This document shows, piece after piece, positions 41,724 through 49,250 of a stretch of 64,000 nt of DNA. Origin of the DNA: Paludisphaera soli (GTDB taxonomy: Bacteria > Planctomycetota > Planctomycetia > Isosphaerales > Isosphaeraceae); contig NZ_JAALJI010000001.1 in assembly GCF_011064595.1 (NCBI RefSeq), positions 1 to 64,000 on the forward strand, given 5' to 3'. Below the pieces are notes generated by a model. That model made no database searches. It was not told where the DNA came from and saw nothing but the letters and a program-made list of their open reading frames with translations. Each line of letters begins with the position of its first letter. Within the stretch, counting starts at the first letter, position 1. The translations under genes and the position numbers were made by a program.

Positions 41724-42944
41724 TCAGGGACGGCGGATGATCCGGGCCTCCACCCAGTCGGCGAGGTCGCGGACGTCGCCGCGGTCGCCGAACTCGGTGG
41801 CCAGGATCAAGAGTTTCGTTCCTTCCAGGTCGACGTCGACCGCGACGGGGGGGTCGCGGAACGTCAGCGGATCGCTCGCGAATCGGGGCTTGCCGTCGGT
41901 CAGGACCCGGAAGACCACGCTCCCCAGCGGGCCGGCGCGTTCGTCCACGCCCACGGACGCCTGGAACCGCAGGTCGCCGGGCTGCACCTTGTAGGCGAGC
42001 AGCGTGCGGCTCTGGGTCCCGAGGCCCCGTTCATAGGTGCGGCCTCCCAGGCGGAGGGGCCGGCCCTCGACGCTGGCGTCGGCCTGGAACGGCCGCACCA
42101 GGTCGAAGTACGGGACGTAGCTCTTGCCGTCGACCGGGCGCTCCGACAGGTAGGCGACGGCCGGCGTGCGGGGCGCGATCGAGACCACGTCCGCCAGCGG
42201 GGCGTCGAAGCTCGCGCCGAACCGCGAGGTCCCCGAGACCCGCCCGCGCTCCAGCTTCACCCCGGTCAGCCCGAGGCGTGAACCGTCGATCAAGCCGATC
42301 TCCAGGTAGGGGCCCTCGGGCTTCGGGTAGACGACCAGGGCCGGGTCGAAGCCGACGGCCGCGACGCCGTCGCGCGGCAGCTCGCGGGGGGTCCCCTGGA
42401 CCTGAACCCGCACCGCGCGATCGTCCATGCCGAGGAACGAGCCGGTCAGCCGGTCGCCGTTGGCGAGCCAGACGACCTCGCTGGTCCGGGGCTCGGTCCG
42501 GATCGCCCGGACGAGGCGGTCGAAGGCGTCCGGGTCGCTCGGCGGCGACAGGATCAGCCCGAGCGCGGCGTCCAGCGGGGGCGTCGCCTTGCCGATCGCG
42601 GCCGCCTGGACCTCGAACGTCGCGTCGGTGGCCGCGCCGAGCAAGGCCCGGGCGATCCGATCGCCGTCCGGGAGGACGACGTAGGCCCCTTCGCCGATCT
42701 CCGTCGACGCCTCGCGCGAGAGGCGGACCAGCTCGGTCGTCGCCATCTCCTTCGCGGGGCCGTCGGCAGGCGCGACGGCGATGCGGTCGACGGCCAGGGC
42801 CGTGATCCGGCCGGAGGGGCCGGGGCCGGTCGTGGTCAGAAACTCGAACGTCGGCTCGGCGACGTCGGCCCCCGCCCCGGCGAGGGCCGCCACGGCGACG
42901 AGGGCCGCGGCGAGGCGAAATTTGCGGATCTCGTGCTGGTGCAT
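41724..42944 (-). CDS. exported NPCBM-domain protein
   Basis: A 406-residue exported protein: signal peptide MHQHEIRKFRLAAALVAVAALAGAGA, a middle part with beta strands (RDGVAAVGFDPALVVYP, SSRLGLTG-like), and a C-terminal NPCBM domain (novel putative carbohydrate-binding, about residues 265-400) with RPLRLGGRTYERGLGTQSRTLLAYKV, FQASVGVDERAGPLGSVVFRV, DPPVAVDVDLEGTKLLIL and DLADWVEARII. NPCBM domains are usually at the ends of glycosidases and surface proteins and are thought to bind sugars. It lies between the cyclase-fold and histidine-kinase genes (36 and 68 bases), apparently in one transcript. Its ligand is unknown. Confidence 0.8.
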   Translation of the reverse strand: MHQHEIRKFRLAAALVAVAALAGAGADVAEPTFEFLTTTGPGPSGRITALAVDRIAVAPADGPAKEMATTELVRLSREASTEIGEGAYVVLPDGDRIARALLGAATDATFEVQAAAIGKATPPLDAALGLILSPPSDPDAFDRLVRAIRTEPRTSEVVWLANGDRLTGSFLGMDDRAVRVQVQGTPRELPRDGVAAVGFDPALVVYPKPEGPYLEIGLIDGSRLGLTGVKLERGRVSGTSRFGASFDAPLADVVSIAPRTPAVAYLSERPVDGKSYVPYFDLVRPFQADASVEGRPLRLGGRTYERGLGTQSRTLLAYKVQPGDLRFQASVGVDERAGPLGSVVFRVLTDGKPRFASDPLTFRDPPVAVDVDLEGTKLLILATEFGDRGDVRDLADWVEARIIRRP

Positions 42945-42980
42945 GATGGGGTCCGGTCCCGGTCGGTCGGCCTCGCGCCT

Positions 42981-44156
42981 TCAGCGCTGGAAGATCGGCA
43001 GGAAGTTGTTGGGCATCTGGAGGATGATGAGCGCCATGGCGGTGCCGTATTCGTTGCAGATGCTGTCGTTCCAGTATCCGGCGGCCGACTGGCGATGCAC
43101 CAGCTCGTTGCGGATGGCGGGGAACCACTCGTTCCAGTCGGCGCCGCCGCGGATCCACATGGCCTGGGCGGCGTAGTAGTGGCCGTAGAAGTAGTGGCTG
43201 TAGCGGCTCCCCAGCTTGATCTCGCGCATGAACTGCTTCAGGTAAGCGATCCCCTCGGCGACCTCCTTGTCGTCGTAGACCCCGGCGCTCTGCAGGGCGA
43301 CGACGCCGGCGGCCGACCGGGGGAAGGCGCTGGCGCCCCCCTGGAGCATGTAGCGGAAGCCGCCGTCGGGGTTCTGGGCCTGCTTCACGTACTTGATGCA
43401 GGCGTCGACCGTCTCCTTGGGGATGTACAGCCCGGCGTTCCGCGCGGCGCGGAGGGCGTTGATCTCGCAGATGGTGACGGAGACGTCGGCGTCGTTCCGG
43501 ACCGGCTGGTAGCGCCAGCCCCCCTCGTTGTTCTGGGTGTCGATGATCAGGCGGATGGCCTTCTGGAGCTTCTCGCGGATCTCGGCCCGGCGGGTCATGC
43601 CGTAGGCTTCGGCCAGGAAGAGGGCCCCGAAGCCGTGCGAGTACATCGGCCCGTGGGTCGACGCCGCGGCCACGGCGATGAAGCCGGCCGGCGACGTGTT
43701 CGCCATGACGTACGCCAGCGCCTTGTCCACCTGCGCGCCGTAGGGGCCGCGGCCGGGGCTGGAGCCGCCGGCCATGAACGCCAGGCCGGCGAGGCTGGTG
43801 ACGGCGATGTTGCCGCGATAGGTCCCGCTGCCGAACGAGCCGTCCGGCTGCTGCGAGCGCGCCAGCCAGGCCAGGCCGTTCTGGATCGCGCGGTCGGCCT
43901 CGGGCGTCAGCATCTCGCCCGTCCCCTCGGGCACGTCGCCGCGTACGGCGTCGCCGAACACGCCGACCGACTTGGCCTTCTCCGGCTTCGGCGCGTCGGC
44001 CGCCGGCTCGGCCTTGGGCGGGGCGGCCTGCTCGGCTTTCGGGGCTTCGCCCTTGGGCGCCTCGGCCTTCGGGGCCTCCTGGGCCGCGACCGCGGCGGCG
44101 ACGAGGGCGAAGGCCGAGGCGGCGACGAGGGCCGGGATGCGGAGGCGTCGGATCAT
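42981..44156 (-). CDS. exported prenyltransferase/squalene-cyclase-fold protein
   Basis: A 391-residue exported protein. After the signal peptide (IRRLRIPALVAASAFALVAAAVA) comes an Ala/Pro/Lys-rich linker (EAPKAEAPKGEAPKAE). Residues about 80-391 form alpha/alpha-toroid repeats of the terpene cyclase and prenyltransferase fold: AIQNGLAWLARSQQPDGSFG, AIRLIIDTQNNEGGWRYQPV, ACIKYVKQAQNPDGGFRYML. Each repeat has the QW-type Q-x-x-D/E-G-x-F/W pattern, but the DXDD motif of squalene-hopene cyclases is missing, so terpene cyclisation is not supported. Such toroids in planctomycetes are common exported proteins of unknown role. It starts 4 bases after the preceding gene stop, so translation is coupled. 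Confidence 0.8.
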   Translation of the reverse strand: MIRRLRIPALVAASAFALVAAAVAAQEAPKAEAPKGEAPKAEQAAPPKAEPAADAPKPEKAKSVGVFGDAVRGDVPEGTGEMLTPEADRAIQNGLAWLARSQQPDGSFGSGTYRGNIAVTSLAGLAFMAGGSSPGRGPYGAQVDKALAYVMANTSPAGFIAVAAASTHGPMYSHGFGALFLAEAYGMTRRAEIREKLQKAIRLIIDTQNNEGGWRYQPVRNDADVSVTICEINALRAARNAGLYIPKETVDACIKYVKQAQNPDGGFRYMLQGGASAFPRSAAGVVALQSAGVYDDKEVAEGIAYLKQFMREIKLGSRYSHYFYGHYYAAQAMWIRGGADWNEWFPAIRNELVHRQSAAGYWNDSICNEYGTAMALIILQMPNNFLPIFQR

Positions 44157-44160
44157 CGGT

Positions 44161-45192
44161 TCATTCCCCCCGGTTGAGCTTGCCGCGCGAGACCGACAGG
44201 TAGTAGCGTCGGATCAGCTCCTCCCTCATGGGGAGCGAGTCTTCCTTGGCGACGTTCTCCATCTCCTGCCGAAGCTCGGGCGGGAGGTGGCCCCAGGCGT
44301 CCTTGCCGCCGGCCAGCGAGCGCCGGTCGGTGGGCGTGCGTGGCCGCTGGTTGGGGGCCCCGTCGGGGTTGTTCCCCGGCTGCTCGCCCGGCTGCTCGCC
44401 CGGCTTGCCCCCCGGCTGCTGGGTCTGACGCTGCATCATCCGCGACTGCTGCTGGCTCTCCTGGCGGATCTTCTCGATGAGCGTCTCCATCCGCTTGACG
44501 AGCTGCTGCTGCTTGCCGCGGGTCTCCTCGCCGGTGTCGGGCTCGCCGAGCCGCTTCTCGACGTCGCGCATCTCCTTGATCAGCTCGCCCATCGGGCCCG
44601 AGCCTTCGCCCTGCTCCTGGTCGCGGCTATTGCGCTTGCGGCGGCGGCCGGACAGCTCCTCAAGCTCCTCGTCCAGGGCCTTTTCCTTGTCGGTCAGGCG
44701 CGGCTGGCGATCGCGGCCCTCGCCGGGGCCCTGGTCTTTTTGCTGGTCCTTGTCGTCGCCGCCGGGCCCCTGGTCTTGATCCTTCTCGTCGCCGCCGGGG
44801 CCGCCGGGGGGCTTGCGCTCGTCCTTGGCGGCGGGCTCGTCGGTGGTCTCGCCGAGGGATTCGAGCAGCGCGTCGAGGTCCTTGTCCTTGGAGTCCAGCT
44901 CGGCGGGCTTCGCGTCATCTTTGGCTCCCTCGCCTGGCTTCTTCGCGCCCGAGGGCTCCTGGGGCTTCGACGCCGCGTCGTCGGCGGGCTTCTCGGCGTC
45001 GTCGGGCTTCGCCGGGGCGGGCTTCTCCTCCCCCTTCTTGGCGTCGTCCACCTCCTTGATGAGGGCGTCGAGCGCGGCGTCGTCGGAGGCGTCCTGGGCG
45101 CGCGAGGGGGTCGGGGCCGCGGCGATCAGGGCGAGCGACGCGACCAGCGCGGCGAGGCTCGAAGAGGCTCGGGTGGCGTGTGGGATTCGCAT
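44161..45192 (-). CDS. exported charged coiled-coil protein of the MoxR operon
   Basis: A 343-residue protein with a signal peptide (SSSLAALVASLALIAAAPTPSRA). The centre is strongly acidic and Lys/Pro/Gly-rich (DDAKKGEEKPAPAKP, PGGDEKDQDQGPGGDD), followed by coiled-coil helices (DKEKALDEELEELSG, LVKRMETLIEKIRQESQQQ), a Pro-Gly-Gln stretch (GGKPGEQPGEQPG) and a conserved-looking C-terminal block (GHLPPELRQEMENV, MREELIRRYYLSVSRGKLNRG). The latter resembles the end of planctomycete proteins in similar clusters. ATG 45192 follows the DUF4175-like gene by only four bases. Its role may be structural in the envelope. Confidence 0.7.
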   Translation of the reverse strand: MRIPHATRASSSLAALVASLALIAAAPTPSRAQDASDDAALDALIKEVDDAKKGEEKPAPAKPDDAEKPADDAASKPQEPSGAKKPGEGAKDDAKPAELDSKDKDLDALLESLGETTDEPAAKDERKPPGGPGGDEKDQDQGPGGDDKDQQKDQGPGEGRDRQPRLTDKEKALDEELEELSGRRRKRNSRDQEQGEGSGPMGELIKEMRDVEKRLGEPDTGEETRGKQQQLVKRMETLIEKIRQESQQQSRMMQRQTQQPGGKPGEQPGEQPGNNPDGAPNQRPRTPTDRRSLAGGKDAWGHLPPELRQEMENVAKEDSLPMREELIRRYYLSVSRGKLNRGE

Positions 45193-45196
45193 TCGT

Positions 45197-48100
45197 TCAT
45201 TCCTCTCCGTCGTCGCGGCGGGGTCGGGACATGTCGCGGACGATGTCGGCCAGGGCACCCTGGTCGGCGGCGAGTCGGTCGGCCTCGGCGGCCTGGTCGG
45301 GCGTGAGTTCCTTGCGCCGGCGTTTCAGCTCGTCGAGGGACTCGGTGCGGTCGTTGATCTCTTCTTGGAGGGCCTTGATCATCTTGACCTGGGCCGTGGG
45401 CGGGATGCCGTCTCCGCCCCCGCCGCCTCCGCCACCGCCCCCTCCACCGCCGCCGCCCCCCTGACCGCCGTTCTTGCCGTCGTCCTTCTTGAGGGCGTCC
45501 ATGAGCTGCTCGAACCGCTTCGCGGCGGCGCGGGCGGCGTCGAGGGTGTCCTGGTCGGTCTTGAGGGCTCCGAGGCCCGCGGCGGCGGAGTCCATGTCGT
45601 CGGAGGCCCGGCGGAGGGTCAGGGCGAAGACGGGGGCCCCGTCGAGACGCTTGACGAGGTCGCCGGTCTCGTCCTTCAGGCCCGACTGGACCTGGCCGAG
45701 GTTGCGAACCCCCACCCGCTGGCCGCGGGTCAGGTCGCCGGCGTCGCGGCGGATCTTGTCGAACCCCTCGGCGTCGCCGACGAGCTTCGCCTGGCGCTCG
45801 CCCAGCGACTTGAGCTGATCGCCCATCCGGGCGAGTTGCTCGTTGGCGAGCTTCTCCTCGGCGTCGCGACGGGTCTGTTCCAGCTCGTCCTGGGCGTCGT
45901 TGAGGTCGGCCAGGGCTTCCTCCTCCTCGCCTCCGGCCTGCTCGGCGTCGTCGGCGTCCATCTGCTCCTGGGCCTTGCTCATGCGCGAGGAGGCGCGGCC
46001 GCCGGCCTTCGAGGCGGCGTCGGCGTTGAGCTTGGCGAGCTTCTGGAGCTGCTTCTTCAGCTCTTCCTGGATCTGCGCCTGCTCCTTGCCCAGCTTCTGC
46101 AGCTCCTCCTTGCGCTTCTGCGCGTCGGCGATGTTCTTGGCGTCGCGGGTGGCCTTGAGGTTCTGGGCCTGGCGGGCGCGGAGGTCGCGGAGGTCGGACT
46201 CGGCCTTCTTCAGTTCCTTCACCAGGCGGGCCAGCTCACGCTCGCGGCGGTTCTGCACCAGGTCGACCAGCTCTTTGAGGTCCTGCTTGGCGGCCTCCTG
46301 GCCGGCCCTCGCCTGGCCCATCTGGTTCTTCTCGACCCCCCTGGCGGCCTCCTCCATCTTGGCGGCCGTCTGGGCGTCCCGGCTGGCCTGGGCGGCCTCG
46401 CGCAAGGCCGAGGCGGCCAGCGGGTCGGACTGGTCCAGCCTCGCGGCCATCTGGTCCATCTTCTCCTGGAGGTCCTGCAGGCCCTTGGCCAGCTCCTGCT
46501 GGCGCGAGGCCTGGTTCGCCAGGTCGGCCTTCTGCTCGGGCGAGAGGTCGGCCTGGTCCTTGCCGGCCAGGTCGGGCTTGGCCGCGGCGTCGGCCGCCTG
46601 CTTGATCGCCTCCTCCTGCTTCTTCAGGATGTCCTGCGCGTCCTTGACGACCCCGCGGTAGGTCTCGAACTCGCCGAGGTCGTCGAGCATCTTCTGCAGC
46701 TCGTCGGCGACGGCCTTCTGGTTCTCCCCGGCCTGCGCGAGCGACTCCCGGGCGGCCTGCCGCGCGGGCTGATCCCCGGCGGCCTTGGGCTCGGCGTCCT
46801 CGCCGGCCTTGGCTTGCGCGTCTTGACCGGCCTGGGCCTTCGCTGCGTCTCCGGCTTTGGCTTGCGCGTCTTGACCGGCCTGGGCCTTCGCCGCGTCTCC
46901 GGCCTTGGCTTGCGCGTCTTGACCGGCCTGGGCCTTCGCCGCGTCTCCGGCCTTGGCCTGGGCGTCTTGACCGGCCTTGGCTTGGGCGTCTTGACCCGCC
47001 TGCGCCTTGGCGGCTTCTCCAGCCTTGGCCTGCGCGTCTTGACCGGCTTGGGCCTTGGCGGCCTCGCCGGCCTCCGCCTTGGCGGCGTCTCCGGCCTTGG
47101 CCTGCGCGGCGTCGTCGTCGGCCGGCTGGGGCTGGCCCTTGGGGTCGCCCTGGCCCTGGTCCTTGGCGGCGTCGAGGTGCTTGCGGGCGCGGGTGAGGGC
47201 CTGCTCGGCGGCGCCGAGGTTCTTCTCGCGCAGCTGGTCGAGCTGCGCGAGCATGCGTTCCATCTGCTCTTTGGCGGGCTCGTTATCGAGCTTGAAGTTC
47301 TGGAGGTCGTCGAGCAGCCGGCGGAGGTTGCGTTCCAGGCCGTCCTCGCGGTTGTTGAGGCGGCCGGCGACCTGGCGCTGGACGAGGCCGGCGTTGTCCA
47401 GGTTCTCGCGCTGGGGCTTCGTCAGGGAGCCGGCCTGGTCGAGCGCGCGTTCGGCGTCGGCGACGGGGGCGGCGGCCTGCTTCTGCATGGCGAGGGTTCG
47501 GGCGATCTCCTCGCGGAGGGCGCGGCGGGCCTCGTCGAACTGCCGCGAGGCCTCCTCCTTGGCGACGATCCGCAGGCGAAGCTCGCGGCTCTTGCCCAGG
47601 TTGGGGCCGCCGATGGCGTCGAAGTCGCGGGCGTCGGCGTGGTAGGTGACGATCGCGCCCGGCGGCAGGGCCAGCGGGGCGAGGTCCCAGTCGTGGCGGA
47701 TCGACTGGTGCTTGACCATGGCTGCGGCCGAGGCCGCGGCGGTCCCGGCCGAGCCGGCGCCGACGCTGGCCGCGTCGGCCTCGGGCGAGGGGGCGGACCA
47801 GAGCGGCAGGGCCACCGCGTCGTGGGGCTCGGAGTCGCCGCTGGCGACCTGGAAGAGCATCCGGGCCGAGTGAATCCCGTAGTCGTCGTCCACGTCGATC
47901 GAGACCGGCACGCGGGCGTCGGGCGGGACGTCGCGGTCGGTCTTGGGCTCGACGATCGCCACCCGGGGGGCCTCGTCCTTCACCAGGCGGACGTCGTAGC
48001 GGACGGCCTCGCGGCTGGTGAAGCCTTCCTCGTCCGAGAGGGAGAACCAGAAGGTCAGGTCCCCTTCCGGGGTGAACGAGGTCGAGATCCCGGTGGCGAG

Positions 48101-49168
48101 GCCGTCGAGCGTCGCCGGGGCGGGCTCGCGTCCGTCGCTCCGGTGGACCATCGCCGAGGAGAGCGGCTTGTCGGCCGCCGCCTCGACGTCGACCCGGGTC
48201 CCCTCCAGCACCTTGAACGAGGTCAGCCCGGAGGCCAGCGCCTGCGCCGGCTGGCCGGTGTACGCCGGCGGGGTCAGCCGGACGGTGGTCCGGGTGAGGG
48301 CCGGCGGCGGCACCACGCGCACGGCCACGTCGCGGATCGACGAGGAGTCGTCGCCGCCGGCGACGGAGAACGTGAACGGCCGGTCCACCGTCTCGATCCG
48401 GCCCCGGAACTCGCCCCCCTCGACGGCGGCCAGGGGCTCGGCGACGGTCTCGCCGTCGGGGTAGCGGTAGACGGCCTGGACGACGTCGGGGACGCGGTCC
48501 CCCTCCCGGACGCGGACGACCAGGCTGAAGGCGTCGCCCCGCGCGAGCTTGAGCGTGGTCCCCGCCGGGTCCAGGGCCAGGTGCGTGCGCTGGGGCCAGC
48601 GGTCGCCGCCGAACGGGGCGAACAGCCGGCGCGCCGCGATCCGGGCGGAGCCGGGGTCGAGCACGACGGCCGACGCCGCCACCAGGATCGCGGCGGCGGC
48701 CAGGGTCGCCGCGCGGACCATCGGCCGGGTGTCGACGGCCTCGCGGAAGTCGAGCGTCTCGACCTCCTTCATGGCCTTCTGGATCGTCGCCTCGCGTAAG
48801 GCCGGGGAGCCGAACGCCGGGTCGTCGGCCGGCAGCCTCAGGAACTGCACGGTGCTCGCCAGGCGGTCTTCCAGGCCCGGCCAGCGCTCCTCGATCCGCA
48901 TGGCGACGTCGAGGTCCTGGAACGGGACCAGGGCCGGCCGGACGACGCGCAGCCAGGCGGTCCAGCCGACGGCCCCGGCGATCGCGACGAGGGCGGCCAG
49001 CCGGACCGTCGGGTCGAGATGGAACGCCCAGTCGGCCAGGCAGGCCGCCAGGATCAAGGGCACCGCCACCGCCAGCACCCGGCTCGCCCCGAACGCCAGC
49101 AGGAGCCGGCGGACGCGGTTGCGGAGCGAGGCCAGGCGTGTTTCCAGTCGCGTGCGAGACCGGCTCAT
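45197..49168 (-). CDS. DUF4175-like membrane protein with long coiled coil and tandem repeats
   Basis: A 1,323-residue protein. Two N-terminal membrane helices (VLAVAVPLILAACLADWAFH, LAALVAIAGAVGWTAWL) and a third near residue 150 lead into beta-rich domains (RTTVRLTPPAYTGQPAQAL, about 285-300; VRYDVRLVKDEAPRVAIVEP) and then, from about 530, a very long coiled coil. Within it three near-perfect 48-base repeats encode a 16-residue amphipathic unit (KAQAGQDAQAKAGDAA-type, 46805-46948, with degenerate copies to about 47,100). A run of 16 glycines (45413-45460) lies near the end. The layout is that of DUF4175-type proteins encoded beside MoxR/VWA genes. The coiled coil could span the periplasm, but function is unknown. 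Confidence 0.8.
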   Translation of the reverse strand: MSRSRTRLETRLASLRNRVRRLLLAFGASRVLAVAVPLILAACLADWAFHLDPTVRLAALVAIAGAVGWTAWLRVVRPALVPFQDLDVAMRIEERWPGLEDRLASTVQFLRLPADDPAFGSPALREATIQKAMKEVETLDFREAVDTRPMVRAATLAAAAILVAASAVVLDPGSARIAARRLFAPFGGDRWPQRTHLALDPAGTTLKLARGDAFSLVVRVREGDRVPDVVQAVYRYPDGETVAEPLAAVEGGEFRGRIETVDRPFTFSVAGGDDSSSIRDVAVRVVPPPALTRTTVRLTPPAYTGQPAQALASGLTSFKVLEGTRVDVEAAADKPLSSAMVHRSDGREPAPATLDGLATGISTSFTPEGDLTFWFSLSDEEGFTSREAVRYDVRLVKDEAPRVAIVEPKTDRDVPPDARVPVSIDVDDDYGIHSARMLFQVASGDSEPHDAVALPLWSAPSPEADAASVGAGSAGTAAASAAAMVKHQSIRHDWDLAPLALPPGAIVTYHADARDFDAIGGPNLGKSRELRLRIVAKEEASRQFDEARRALREEIARTLAMQKQAAAPVADAERALDQAGSLTKPQRENLDNAGLVQRQVAGRLNNREDGLERNLRRLLDDLQNFKLDNEPAKEQMERMLAQLDQLREKNLGAAEQALTRARKHLDAAKDQGQGDPKGQPQPADDDAAQAKAGDAAKAEAGEAAKAQAGQDAQAKAGEAAKAQAGQDAQAKAGQDAQAKAGDAAKAQAGQDAQAKAGDAAKAQAGQDAQAKAGDAAKAQAGQDAQAKAGEDAEPKAAGDQPARQAARESLAQAGENQKAVADELQKMLDDLGEFETYRGVVKDAQDILKKQEEAIKQAADAAAKPDLAGKDQADLSPEQKADLANQASRQQELAKGLQDLQEKMDQMAARLDQSDPLAASALREAAQASRDAQTAAKMEEAARGVEKNQMGQARAGQEAAKQDLKELVDLVQNRRERELARLVKELKKAESDLRDLRARQAQNLKATRDAKNIADAQKRKEELQKLGKEQAQIQEELKKQLQKLAKLNADAASKAGGRASSRMSKAQEQMDADDAEQAGGEEEEALADLNDAQDELEQTRRDAEEKLANEQLARMGDQLKSLGERQAKLVGDAEGFDKIRRDAGDLTRGQRVGVRNLGQVQSGLKDETGDLVKRLDGAPVFALTLRRASDDMDSAAAGLGALKTDQDTLDAARAAAKRFEQLMDALKKDDGKNGGQGGGGGGGGGGGGGGGGDGIPPTAQVKMIKALQEEINDRTESLDELKRRRKELTPDQAAEADRLAADQGALADIVRDMSRPRRDDGEE
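45413..45460 (-). repeat. poly-glycine tract in the DUF4175-like gene
   Basis: Sixteen consecutive glycine codons (mainly GGC and GGG, one GGA) form a 48-base low-complexity stretch close to the 3' end of the gene. It would be a flexible linker in the protein and is prone to length changes. Confidence 0.8.
46805..46948 (-). repeat. three 48-bp tandem repeats encoding a 16-residue unit
   Basis: Three adjacent, almost identical 48-base copies start at 46805, 46853 and 46901 and differ by only one or two bases; degenerate copies continue to about 47,100. The repeat is an exact multiple of three and keeps the frame, so copy number can vary without breaking the gene. Confidence 0.85.
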
Positions 49169-49250
49169 CGAGACCCTCCCGAGGGCGAGCCGACGCGAGG
49201 GCGACGGCTAAGATCGGGGTCCGTAATCAGTCGACGTGGCATGCTCTTCA

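Noticed and set aside
42981-44156. squalene-hopene cyclase
   Set aside because: The toroid fold and QW-type repeats are present, but the catalytic DXDD motif and the membrane-channel region are not, and the protein is exported, so an enzymatic cyclase is not supported.
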